Shown one piece after another: positions 1 through 5,862 of a stretch of 5,988 nt of DNA. Source of the DNA: Limnohabitans sp. (GTDB lineage Bacteria; Pseudomonadota; Gammaproteobacteria; Burkholderiales; Burkholderiaceae_C); assembly GCA_023260735.1 (NCBI GenBank), contig JALQUL010000020.1, positions 1-5,988 of the forward strand. Direction: 5' to 3'. A model generated the notes under the pieces. That model made no database searches. It was given only the letters and a program-made list of their open reading frames with translations, and was not told the origin of the DNA. The first letter of the stretch is position 1, and the number at the start of each line of letters is the position of its first letter. Both the position numbers and the translations under genes were made by a program.

Positions 1-96
1 TATATCCGAAAATTGAAGCAATTTTTAAAGCCTGTTGATAAATTGAGATTTTTTTCAAAAAACCCAGCTAAATTTCTTACTTTAACTTTAACCTCT

Positions 97-121
97 AAAA
101 ATGGGAGCAAATCAAGCTCTC
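97..121 (-). terminator. weak candidate intrinsic terminator after the racemase gene
   Basis: On the minus strand, 28 bases past the racemase stop, GAGAGC and GCTCCC can pair around a 7-base loop (TTGATTT), followed by A and five T (101-97). The stem is short and has one A-C mismatch, leaving four continuous pairs plus one outer pair. Its placement after the last gene fits the end of the operon, but the hairpin is weak and transcription may read through. The rest of 1-148 shows no convincing gene. Confidence 0.3.
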
Positions 122-148
122 GCTATGATGGCTTGGTTTCGGTCTATT

Positions 149-859
149 TCAAACCCCCAACAACTTATACGCAGGTGGGGGTGCATAACCACCCAGGCCC
201 GAAGTACGCAAACCCAGTCGCACCAAACTCTCGCATAAAGAAACCGCACAGGCCACACCATCTAAAACAGGTAGATTAAATTTTGCCGATAATTGAGCAC
301 TTAAATCAGTCATACCTGCACAGCCTAAAACAATGGCCTCTGCTCTATCGTAAGAAATGGCCAGGGCAATCTCGTTTTCGATGAGGGTACAAGCTTGTGG
401 ATTGGCATGTTCTAAATCAAGTACTGCTACTTCAGAAGATCTTACCTTTACGCATTTTTGCGCCAAACCATAGCGATGTAAATTATGCTCTAGGGCGGGC
501 ACCGACCGAGCTAAGGTAGTAACCACTGAAAACTTATTACACAACAAAGACACCATATGGTAGGCCGCCTCACCTATCCCTACCACTGGTTTATTGGTTA
601 AACATCTTGCTGCATCTAAGCCCGTGTCATCAAAACAAGCAATGACCACTGCGTCGTAATTTTCTGCTTTTTTAATTACCTCTAATAAACCTGCTAAGCT
701 CATGGCTTCATCATAATAACCCTCTATAGAAGCAGGGCCAAAGGCCGATTGAGTGGCTATAATTTCCGTTCCGCTTGATGCGACACGTCTTGCCGCATTA
801 GCAATTTTTTCAGTCATTCCCACTGTGGTATTAGGGTTCACCACTAAAATTCTAATCAT
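149..859 (-). CDS. Asp/Glu/hydantoin racemase family protein (hydantoin/allantoin racemase-like)
   Basis: This is a cytoplasmic, cofactor-independent racemase of 236 residues, the usual length for hydantoin and allantoin racemases. The N-terminus has the family's first strand and turn (VVNPNTT, residues 6-12), followed by GPASIEGYYDEA (41-52). The two cysteines expected to act as the acid/base pair are visible: Cys75 in ACFDDTGLDAAR and Cys180 in VLGCAGMTDL. The FDDTGL and GPASIEG wording is closer to hydantoin/allantoin racemases than to glutamate racemase (MurI) or maleate isomerase. By family knowledge it would interconvert enantiomers of a 5-substituted hydantoin or of allantoin; the actual substrate cannot be read from sequence. 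The ATG at 859 is preceded by GAGGAG (874-869) inside the end of livF, and only three bases separate the two genes, so it is probably co-translated with the transporter. This makes the imported ligand, or a product of it, its likely substrate. No hydantoinase, allantoinase or carbamoylase gene lies in the window. Confidence 0.85.
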   Translation of the reverse strand: MIRILVVNPNTTVGMTEKIANAARRVASSGTEIIATQSAFGPASIEGYYDEAMSLAGLLEVIKKAENYDAVVIACFDDTGLDAARCLTNKPVVGIGEAAYHMVSLLCNKFSVVTTLARSVPALEHNLHRYGLAQKCVKVRSSEVAVLDLEHANPQACTLIENEIALAISYDRAEAIVLGCAGMTDLSAQLSAKFNLPVLDGVACAVSLCESLVRLGLRTSGLGGYAPPPAYKLLGV

Positions 860-862
860 AAG

Positions 863-1585
863 TTAAAGCTCCTCACCTAAATAGGCCGCTTTAATCCTAT
901 CGTCATGCATTAATACTTTAGAGTCGCCCTCGACTACTACACTGCCAGTAGATAAAGCATAAGCCCTATCCGATATTGATAAAGCCATTCGACTGTTTTG
1001 CTCTACCAATAAAACTGTCACCTTCTCATCTCTAGAAATAGACACAATAGACCTAGCAATATCTTGTACCAATTTAGGTGCAATACCTAGACTAGGCTCA
1101 TCCAATAATAAAAGTTTTGGCTTGGCCATTAATGCCCTACCAATCACCATCATTTGTTGCTCGCCACCCGACAAGGTACCAGCTTGCTGTTTAAAGCGCT
1201 CTTTTAACCTTGGAAAACGGCTCAATACATTGTCTAGTGATAAAGCAATTTCTTTTGGATTGGTTCTGGTAAAAGCACCCATCAATAAATTGTCTTGCAC
1301 TGTCATATAAGGAAAAACTCTGCGTCCCTCTGGCACCATAGATATGCCTTTTTTAACAATGTCAGAAGCAGATGTACCATCAAGACGCTCGCCTTGATAA
1401 AAAATTTGCCCACTACGTGGTTGAGCCAACCCAGTAATAGCTCTCAATATAGATGACTTACCAGCCCCATTAGCTCCAATCAAAGCCACGGTCTCACCTT
1501 CATTTAAATAAATAGAGACTCCTTTTAATGCATAGACATGGTCGTAATACAGCTCTACATTTTCAAAACTTAACATTTTTGTCAT
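863..1585 (-). CDS. livF: HAAT-type ABC importer ATP-binding protein, LivF family
   Basis: This is the second nucleotide-binding subunit of the importer, at the cytoplasmic face of the inner membrane, 240 residues as usual for LivF. ABC motifs occur in order: Walker A GANGAGKS (37-44), the LivF-style Q-loop region MVPEGRRVFP (83-92), signature LSGGEQQ (138-144), Walker B LLLLDEP (158-164), D-loop SLGIAP (165-170) and the switch segment LLVEQN (192-197), where LivF proteins normally carry Gln instead of His. The C-terminus AYLGEEL is also typical. It should pair with the LivG-type subunit encoded just upstream. The ATG at 1585 lies two bases after the livG stop, with GGGA (1596-1593) as a modest ribosome site; a second in-frame ATG at 1576 is an alternative start. 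LivF versus other HAAT paralogues such as UrtE cannot be settled by motifs alone, but the operon has no urea-specific partner genes. Confidence 0.93.
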   Translation of the reverse strand: MTKMLSFENVELYYDHVYALKGVSIYLNEGETVALIGANGAGKSSILRAITGLAQPRSGQIFYQGERLDGTSASDIVKKGISMVPEGRRVFPYMTVQDNLLMGAFTRTNPKEIALSLDNVLSRFPRLKERFKQQAGTLSGGEQQMMVIGRALMAKPKLLLLDEPSLGIAPKLVQDIARSIVSISRDEKVTVLLVEQNSRMALSISDRAYALSTGSVVVEGDSKVLMHDDRIKAAYLGEEL

Positions 1586-1587
1586 GA

Positions 1588-2370
1588 TTACATCCCAATT
1601 GCTGCGTCTTCAGAGCCTAAATAAGCTTCAATGACTTTTGGATTATTTTGAATTTCTTTAGGTGAGCCTTCGGCAATTTTTTCACCAAAATTAATCACCA
1701 CAATGCGGTCTGATATTTTCATTACAGCAGGCATGTCATGTTCGACCAACAATACCGTCATATTTTTCTCGACTTTCAACCTTCTTACTTGCTGTACCAT
1801 ACGCATGGTTTCATCATGATTCATACCAGCAAAAGGTTCATCTAATAACAAAATAGTGGGTTTGGTGGCCAAGCCTATTGCCATTCCTAAAGCTCTTAAA
1901 TGCCCTTGTGGTAAATTGGAGGCCAATTCATTAGCAATATCGTGCATACCCAAAAATTCAACTATTTCATCTGCTGATTTGGCAAATTCAGTTTCATCTT
2001 TTTTGGCCAAACTGCTGCCTATAAAAAATCCAAAAAGGCTAGCTTTAGAGCGCAAATGATGCGCCACAATAATGTTCTCACGAACCGTCATTGATTTAAA
2101 AATGGTAGTTTCTTGGAACGTTCTTACCACACCTTTTCTAGCGACAATATGTGGTGCTAAATTGCTAATTTTTTCGCCTCTCAATAACACTTCGCCACTG
2201 GTAGTTGATAAAAAAGAGGCAATCAATTTAAACAAAGTGGATTTGCCTGCACCGTTAGGCCCGATCACTGATAAAATTTCCCCCTCATTGACTGTAAAAC
2301 TCACTTCATTAACCGCAGTGAGTCCACCAAATTTTTTGGTTAATCCTTTGACTTCAAGTATGACCGTCAT
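1588..2370 (-). CDS. livG: HAAT-type ABC importer ATP-binding protein, LivG family
   Basis: This is the first nucleotide-binding subunit, 260 residues. It has Walker A GPNGAGKS (37-44), Q-loop RTFQET (83-88), Walker B ILLLDEP (173-179), a LivG-type D-loop AGMNHDE (181-187) and switch His211 in LLVEHD. The ABC signature is unusual: instead of LSxGQ or LPYGQ, residues 152-160 read NLPQGHLRA, keeping only the central Gly. All other catalytic residues are intact, so it should be functional and form a LivG/LivF heterodimer. Its ATG overlaps the livM stop codon (ATGA, 2370-2367), the classic arrangement for translational coupling, and GAGGGA (2382-2377) inside livM supplies the ribosome site. The extended C-terminal tail after AYLG is short (SEDAAIGM). 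Confidence 0.93.
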   Translation of the reverse strand: MTVILEVKGLTKKFGGLTAVNEVSFTVNEGEILSVIGPNGAGKSTLFKLIASFLSTTSGEVLLRGEKISNLAPHIVARKGVVRTFQETTIFKSMTVRENIIVAHHLRSKASLFGFFIGSSLAKKDETEFAKSADEIVEFLGMHDIANELASNLPQGHLRALGMAIGLATKPTILLLDEPFAGMNHDETMRMVQQVRRLKVEKNMTVLLVEHDMPAVMKISDRIVVINFGEKIAEGSPKEIQNNPKVIEAYLGSEDAAIGM

Positions 2371-3338
2371 TTGTTGTCCCTCTTTTTATCAAAAATACTT
2401 AAAAGACCGTTAGGCAATAAAAGCATTAACACAATTAACAAACTTGAATAAATTAATAATTGATATTTTCCGGTCGTAAATAAAAAGTCCCAGCCTAAAT
2501 AAATCAGCAAAGTGCCTAACATGGGGCCAAATACATAACCTAAACCGCCCAAGAAACAATTCAGCATAAAGTTAACACTGTCGGCCACTTGGAATGAGGA
2601 GGGATAAATAGATTGTGAAATGGCAACAAACACAGCGCCAGCTACCCCACCAAAAAATGATGAAATGGAATAAGCCAAGACTCTTAAATAAGCGGTGTTC
2701 ACACCAATGGATGAGGCCAACTCTTCGTTTTGTTGTAGCGACCTGCAAAGGTGTCCTAAGCGAGAATTAACTATGCGCCATACAATCGCATAACTTAAAC
2801 ACATTAAAACCACTGCCATTAAATAAAATGCTAATTTAGGATTCTCAAGTTGAGAAAAATCAGGTATTAGCACCACTCCAAAAATGCTGAGCTCTGTGGG
2901 TAAAGGTATAGAAGTAATTCCTTTTGCACCATTGGTAATAGGCAGGGCTAGAGCAGTTAATCGAGTCACCTCGGTTAACACCAAAGTCACCATTGCAAAA
3001 TAAACCCCTCGTAAACGCAAAATGGGTAGTCCAATCAATACTGCTAAAAATGCACAAAACACACCTGCCAAAGGTAGCGTAAGCCAAAAATTAATGCCCA
3101 ATTGCGTAATAAGCAAAGCCGAAACATAACCACCCATTAAGCTAAATGCACCCTGACCAATATTAATGCGGCCAATATAAAAGGTTAACCACACGCCCGC
3201 AGAAGCCACCGATAAAAGTGCCACAGAAGTTAAGGTGTAGTACAAATCCAAGCGACCACTAGAGGCAATTACCAAAGGAATTACAACCAAAACAATTAAC
3301 AAAAAACTAGCAACTGAAATAAGATTTTTTTGATTCAT
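2367..3338 (-). CDS. livM: HAAT-type ABC importer permease, LivM family
   Basis: This is an inner-membrane permease subunit of 323 residues with many hydrophobic segments, starting with one near residues 7-26. LivM hallmarks are visible: NIGQGAFSLMGGY (59-71), LRGVYFAMVTL (109-119), TNGAKGI (135-141), and the cytoplasmic EAA-like coupling loop around residues 192-214 (SRLGHLCRSLQQNEELASSI within it), which docks onto the ATPase. FLGGLGYVFGPMLG (262-275) is the conserved gly-rich segment near the end. It should pair with the LivH-type subunit to form the translocation path. The start is ATG 3338, with GGGG eight bases upstream lying in the last codons of livH; four bases separate the livH stop from this ATG. 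The basic, charged tail (FDKKRDNK) predicts a cytoplasmic C-terminus. Confidence 0.93.
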   Translation of the reverse strand: MNQKNLISVASFLLIVLVVIPLVIASSGRLDLYYTLTSVALLSVASAGVWLTFYIGRINIGQGAFSLMGGYVSALLITQLGINFWLTLPLAGVFCAFLAVLIGLPILRLRGVYFAMVTLVLTEVTRLTALALPITNGAKGITSIPLPTELSIFGVVLIPDFSQLENPKLAFYLMAVVLMCLSYAIVWRIVNSRLGHLCRSLQQNEELASSIGVNTAYLRVLAYSISSFFGGVAGAVFVAISQSIYPSSFQVADSVNFMLNCFLGGLGYVFGPMLGTLLIYLGWDFLFTTGKYQLLIYSSLLIVLMLLLPNGLLSIFDKKRDNK

Positions 3339-3342
3339 TTTT

Positions 3343-4212
3343 TTAACCCCAAGGCTTGCCCATCAAACCTTGAGGTCTGATAGACAGAAAAATCATTAAA
3401 CAAGCAAAAATCACTAAATAAGTGATATCGCCGTAGGCGGCTAATACCGTTAAGCCAATGCTCTCCATCATGGCCAATATAAAGCCACCCGCTATAGCCC
3501 CCGATATAACCCCAGCCCCGCCAATCATGATCATCATGAAGGCCTTAATAGAGGTAGGGCCACCCATGCCTAAATTAATACCAGTAATAGTCACTAATAA
3601 ACCGCCCACCACACCGGCCAACATAGCACCAAGGGCAAAACCAATCATGGAATATAACTTAACATCTACGCCCATTAATGTCGCAGCTACTTTGTCTTGT
3701 GCCAAAGCACGCATTGCACGACCGGCCTTTGAATGCTGCATGAGAAAAATAAAAATCACAATCATGACAATAGCTAACAGGCCAATCAAGATTCGGTCAT
3801 ATGGCATGATGATGATGAAATCCCAATTGAAAACACCCTCAACAATTTTAGGTACTCCTCTTTGTTTTTCGCCAAAGAAAAGCAAAATAATAGCATCTAA
3901 AAAAAAGGCCACCCCAGCGGCTAACAGCATGGTACTTTCTTCTCTTTTTGATTTTTGAATCACTGGTCTAAACAAAAATTTTTCAACCAAAGCGCCTACC
4001 ACTCCTAATACCAAGCCAGAAATAATCAGCCCCACAATAAAAGGTAACTCAAATTGAGTGACGACGGTATAGGTGACAAATCCACCTAAAACATACATTT
4101 GCCCATGTGCAAAATTAAGCACATTCATTAGCGAAAAAATAAGCGTAAGCCCTAAAGCGATGAGTGCATACTGAGCACCTAAATACAAGCCATTAGCAAT
4201 AATTTGTTCCAT
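3343..4212 (-). CDS. livH: HAAT-type ABC importer permease, LivH family
   Basis: This is an inner-membrane permease subunit of 289 residues, normal for LivH and much shorter than typical urea-specific UrtB. The conserved N-terminal segment MNVLNFAHGQMYVLGGF (29-45) is present. The EAA-like loop (161-184, SKAGRAMRALAQDKVAATLM) is the contact to the ATPase, and GGAGVISGAIAGG (231-243) and LSIRPQGLMG (276-285) are typical closing motifs. It forms a heterodimer with LivM. The ATG at 4212 has AAAGG (4223-4219) six bases upstream. That ribosome site directly abuts the T-run of the hairpin lying between this gene and the SBP gene, so permease expression depends on read-through of that hairpin or on a separate unseen promoter. 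Confidence 0.94.
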   Translation of the reverse strand: MEQIIANGLYLGAQYALIALGLTLIFSLMNVLNFAHGQMYVLGGFVTYTVVTQFELPFIVGLIISGLVLGVVGALVEKFLFRPVIQKSKREESTMLLAAGVAFFLDAIILLFFGEKQRGVPKIVEGVFNWDFIIIMPYDRILIGLLAIVMIVIFIFLMQHSKAGRAMRALAQDKVAATLMGVDVKLYSMIGFALGAMLAGVVGGLLVTITGINLGMGGPTSIKAFMMIMIGGAGVISGAIAGGFILAMMESIGLTVLAAYGDITYLVIFACLMIFLSIRPQGLMGKPWG

Positions 4213-4218
4213 GATTGA

Positions 4219-4223
4219 CCTTT
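4219..4223 (-). promoter_or_regulatory. livH ribosome binding site abutting the terminator T-run
   Basis: AAAGG sits six bases before the livH ATG. It starts immediately after the six-T run of the upstream hairpin, so a transcript ending in that run stops just before the site. The layout separates transcripts that carry only the SBP gene from those that go on into livH. Confidence 0.7.
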
Positions 4224-4261
4224 AAAAAACCAATAGCCTGTGTAAATACACAAGCTATTGG
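4224..4261 (-). terminator. intrinsic terminator / attenuator between SBP gene and livH
   Basis: On the minus strand the arms CCAATAGCTTGTGT (4261-4248) and ACACAGGCTATTGG (4243-4230) pair over 14 positions, with a single G-U wobble in RNA, around a 4-base loop ATTT. Six T follow (4229-4224). The stem begins 18 bases after the SBP stop codon. This has the full form of a Rho-independent terminator, yet the permease genes continue on the same strand 12 bases after the T-run, so partial read-through is implied. In many ABC importers such a hairpin gives an excess of binding-protein mRNA and protects its 3' end. Confidence 0.85.
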
Positions 4262-4279
4262 ATGATTACTTAAGAATAC

Positions 4280-5467
4280 TTAGTCAACTTGTGCCACAAA
4301 CAAGGTTTCAAATTTGCCATCTTTGAAAACATTGACCACTAAAGGAACCGCTACTTGGCGCTTTTGTCCAAATGAAGTAGTGCCTACATATTTGAGTTTG
4401 GCTTTGCCAACCATGTAGGGATTAGGCGCTTCGAATGTGTCCATTGTTTTTTGGAAAGCTTTCACATCAGTCAAACCTTTTGGATTGGCTTTCAGTGTTT
4501 CTAAAATATATTCCAATGCATAAACTTTGGTATTAGATTCATCGTTGTATTCACCAAACATTTTGGTGTAACGTTTAACAAATTCACGCATCGTATCTGA
4601 AGCCAACTGAGGTGTAGAAGCTCCACCAACCGATACAAAACCATTCGCTAAAGCGCCAGCACCTTCTTTTAAGACATTTGCGTCTTGAGCAGTTTCAGTT
4701 GAAATCAAACCTTTAAAACCCATTTCACGAGCTGAACGAATGAGTTGTGGTGCGTTAGCAGGTGACACGCCTGATAAAACTAATAAATCAGGTTTTGTTT
4801 TAATCACTGGTAATAAAACAGGAGTAAAGTCAGTGGTATCTACTTGATAAGTCACATTGCTAGAAACAATTTTTAAACCCAAGGCTTTCGCAGTTTCTAC
4901 ACCACCATCACGTTGACTTAATGGATCGGACTCATTGGCTGCCACAAAAGCAATTGATTTAACGCCCTTTTCTTTCATCATGTATTGGTAGATCGCTGGG
5001 CCAGATTGGTAGTTGGCCACCATTCCTAAAATAGCGTTAGATGCAGGTTTTTTGTACAACTCTTTAGGGAAGGCATAAGGGAAATACATAATACCCTTTT
5101 GCTCTGCCACTGGACGAACTGCTGCGGCACCGTCATCAACGTTAGGGCCAACTACATAATGAATACCTTCCTGGGCCATTTTCTCCATACCGGCAATTGC
5201 ACGTTTCGGATCTTTTTGATCATCAAATGCCACAATTTTGACATCGTAAGTCGTGCCACCAATTTTGACACCGCCTAATTCATTAATCCAAGCAGCTCTC
5301 GTTTCCATAGAGCGTTGATTAGAAATTCCCCAAGAAGCTGCTGGGCCAGAAGTCACACCCACAAAACCAATTTTTAAAACTGGATTAGCTGCGTAGGCAA
5401 CACCAGTTAAAGCCAAACCGGCTAAAGCTGCAATTGCTGTTGTTTTCAAAAAAAATCTTTTTTTCAT
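4280..5467 (-). CDS. periplasmic substrate-binding protein of a HAAT-type ABC importer (Peripla_BP_6 / LivK-like)
   Basis: This is the ligand-capturing subunit, acting in the periplasm, 395 residues counted from the ATG at 5467. A Sec signal peptide is clear: basic start MKKRFFLK, hydrophobic core, and a cleavage site after VAYA (residue 26). There is no lipobox cysteine, so the mature protein is soluble. The mature start VLKIGFVGVTSGPAASWG (30-47) and the stretches DDQKDPKRAI (82-91), VVGPNVDDGAAAVRPV (105-120) and VAANESDPLSQRDGG (175-189) fit the two-lobed type I fold. The second-lobe segment VLSGVSPANAPQLIRSARE (230-248) is also typical. At the usual amino-acid-backbone site the sequence reads GPNVDDGAAA rather than the Ser/Thr-containing GP-S pattern common in LivJ/LivK, which hints at a different ligand (inference). 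A TTG one codon upstream (5470) could also start it, but AGGGG at 5480-5476 is better spaced from the ATG. It is the first gene of the operon. Confidence 0.93.
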   Translation of the reverse strand: MKKRFFLKTTAIAALAGLALTGVAYAANPVLKIGFVGVTSGPAASWGISNQRSMETRAAWINELGGVKIGGTTYDVKIVAFDDQKDPKRAIAGMEKMAQEGIHYVVGPNVDDGAAAVRPVAEQKGIMYFPYAFPKELYKKPASNAILGMVANYQSGPAIYQYMMKEKGVKSIAFVAANESDPLSQRDGGVETAKALGLKIVSSNVTYQVDTTDFTPVLLPVIKTKPDLLVLSGVSPANAPQLIRSAREMGFKGLISTETAQDANVLKEGAGALANGFVSVGGASTPQLASDTMREFVKRYTKMFGEYNDESNTKVYALEYILETLKANPKGLTDVKAFQKTMDTFEAPNPYMVGKAKLKYVGTTSFGQKRQVAVPLVVNVFKDGKFETLFVAQVD

Positions 5468-5475
5468 CAAAATTA

Positions 5476-5480
5476 CCCCT
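5476..5480 (-). promoter_or_regulatory. ribosome binding site of the SBP gene
   Basis: AGGGG lies eight bases before ATG 5467 and only five before the in-frame TTG at 5470. The spacing and the stronger codon favour the ATG, giving a 395-residue precursor. Confidence 0.75.
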
Positions 5481-5493
5481 ATGAACTTGCACT

Positions 5494-5505
5494 ATTGGAT
5501 CCAAC
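5494..5505. promoter_or_regulatory. candidate operator, ATTG-N4-CAA palindrome in the 5' leader
   Basis: ATTGGATCCAAC contains the perfect 10-bp palindrome TTGGATCCAA, about 27 bases upstream of the SBP start and roughly +30 to +40 from the predicted transcription start. From memory, it matches 11 of 12 bases of the VanR (GntR family, FCD type) operator ATTGGATCCAAT. It has the same ATTG-N4-CAAT frame as the palindromes at 5551 and 5694. A GntR-type repressor is the natural guess, but no regulator gene is in the window and the palindrome is also a common 6-bp core (GGATCC). Confidence 0.45.
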
Positions 5506-5533
5506 TCTTCAGCAATTAGCACTTCTGAATTGG
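5501..5533 (-). promoter_or_regulatory. possible 5'-leader stem-loop of the operon mRNA
   Basis: Right at the predicted mRNA start, CCAAUUCAG (5533-5525) can pair with CUGAA (5512-5508) and, across a 3-base GAG bulge, UUGG (5504-5501), around a 12-base loop. The stem leaves the ribosome site at 5480-5476 free, so a stabilising 5' hairpin is more likely than a translation switch. It overlaps the palindrome at 5494-5505, which could instead be read as a DNA operator. Confidence 0.35.
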
Positions 5534-5540
5534 TGTCTAA

Positions 5541-5570
5541 ATTATGAGTTATTGTTAACAATCATGTCAA
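5541..5570 (-). promoter_or_regulatory. sigma70-type promoter of the operon
   Basis: On the minus strand a perfect -35 TTGACA (5570-5565) is followed after 18 bases by CATAAT (5546-5541), which matches five of six -10 bases. The predicted transcription start is a purine near 5534, giving a leader of about 67 bases before the SBP ATG. It is the best promoter I find upstream of the operon. The spacer contains the palindrome at 5551-5562, the usual position for a repressor that blocks RNA polymerase. Confidence 0.7.
5551..5562. promoter_or_regulatory. candidate operator ATTGTTAACAAT inside the promoter spacer
   Basis: This perfect 12-bp palindrome lies between the -35 and -10 elements. The half GTTAACAAT (5554-5562) recurs with one change as GTCAACAAT (5566-5574), 12 bases away and overlapping the -35. 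An identical 12-bp palindrome occurs at 5694-5705. The position predicts repression by steric blocking. The short GT..AC palindrome style is seen for GntR-family regulators, but the protein is not identified. Confidence 0.55.
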
Positions 5571-5626
5571 CAATGTACCAATTTAATGCAAGTATGTATA
5601 GTGAAAAATGCTTGATAAAATAAGGG

Positions 5627-5650
5627 TTAATCCTTAATTTATAGGATTAA
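5627..5650. promoter_or_regulatory. inverted repeat TTAATCCT-N8-AGGATTAA upstream of the promoter
   Basis: Two perfect 8-base arms lie eight bases apart, centred near 5638-5639, about 105 bases upstream of the predicted transcription start. The left arm also belongs to an imperfect 16-base palindrome, TAAGGGTTAATCCTTA (5621-5636, two mismatched pairs), and ATAAGG follows the right arm at 5651. The spacing of about two helical turns overall suits a dimeric or tetrameric activator or repressor. No T-run follows on either strand, so a terminator is unlikely. Confidence 0.4.
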
Positions 5651-5692
5651 ATAAGGTATTTCATGCACTAATTTCAATCAATTTTCTTCAAT

Positions 5693-5706
5693 TATTGTTA
5701 ACAATA
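5693..5706. promoter_or_regulatory. distal copy of the operator palindrome (TATTGTTAACAATA)
   Basis: This perfect 14-bp palindrome contains the same ATTGTTAACAAT as the promoter-spacer site. Its centre is 143 bases from that copy and 200 bases from the leader palindrome. Two identical 12-mers in one control region are unlikely by chance even in AT-rich DNA, so the same protein probably binds both, perhaps with DNA looping. Confidence 0.5.
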
Positions 5707-5756
5707 TTAGAAATAAAATTATTTTGCACTTTAAAAATTCATTTAATTATTGAAAG

Positions 5757-5773
5757 TGCACTTTTAATGTGCA
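5757..5773. promoter_or_regulatory. NtrC-like binding site TGCAC-N7-GTGCA
   Basis: TGCACTTTTAATGTGCA matches all ten outer bases of the NtrC consensus TGCACC-N5-GGTGCA at exact 17-bp spacing; the two inner C/G positions are T/T. NtrC activates nitrogen-starvation genes, usually from sigma54 promoters. The site is about 230 bases upstream of the sigma70 start. Nitrogen control would fit a transporter for a nitrogen compound. The target could instead be an unseen divergent gene to the right. Confidence 0.45.
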
Positions 5774-5862
5774 CAAATAAAATGAGGATTGAAAACAAAA
5801 TAATTTAGAATTTCACCACATTTTGATGGATGCACAATACTTGATCGATAAGATCATTAAAT

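Noticed and set aside
9..25. Perfect AT-rich inverted repeat AAAATTG-AAG-CAATTTT
   Set aside because: It has a 7-pair stem with only one G-C pair, a 3-base loop and no T-run on the operon strand, so it is too weak to call a terminator.
13..279. Plus-strand 88-residue reading frame at the left edge
   Set aside because: It starts with TTG, has no ribosome site, overlaps the 3' end of the racemase gene in antisense, and its sequence is low-complexity with no recognisable domain.
1856..2413. Two plus-strand frames antisense to livG
   Set aside because: They are mirror frames of a well-conserved ATPase gene, without ribosome sites or domains.
3458..3958. Plus-strand 166-residue reading frame antisense to livH
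   Set aside because: It is rich in Ile/Met/Pro/Lys as expected from the reverse reading of a hydrophobic permease, and livH on the other strand is unambiguous.
863..5467. Assignment as a urea transporter (UrtABCDE)
   Set aside because: The LivH-type permease is only 289 residues, there are no urease genes in the window, and a racemase follows; a general HAAT importer is the safer call.
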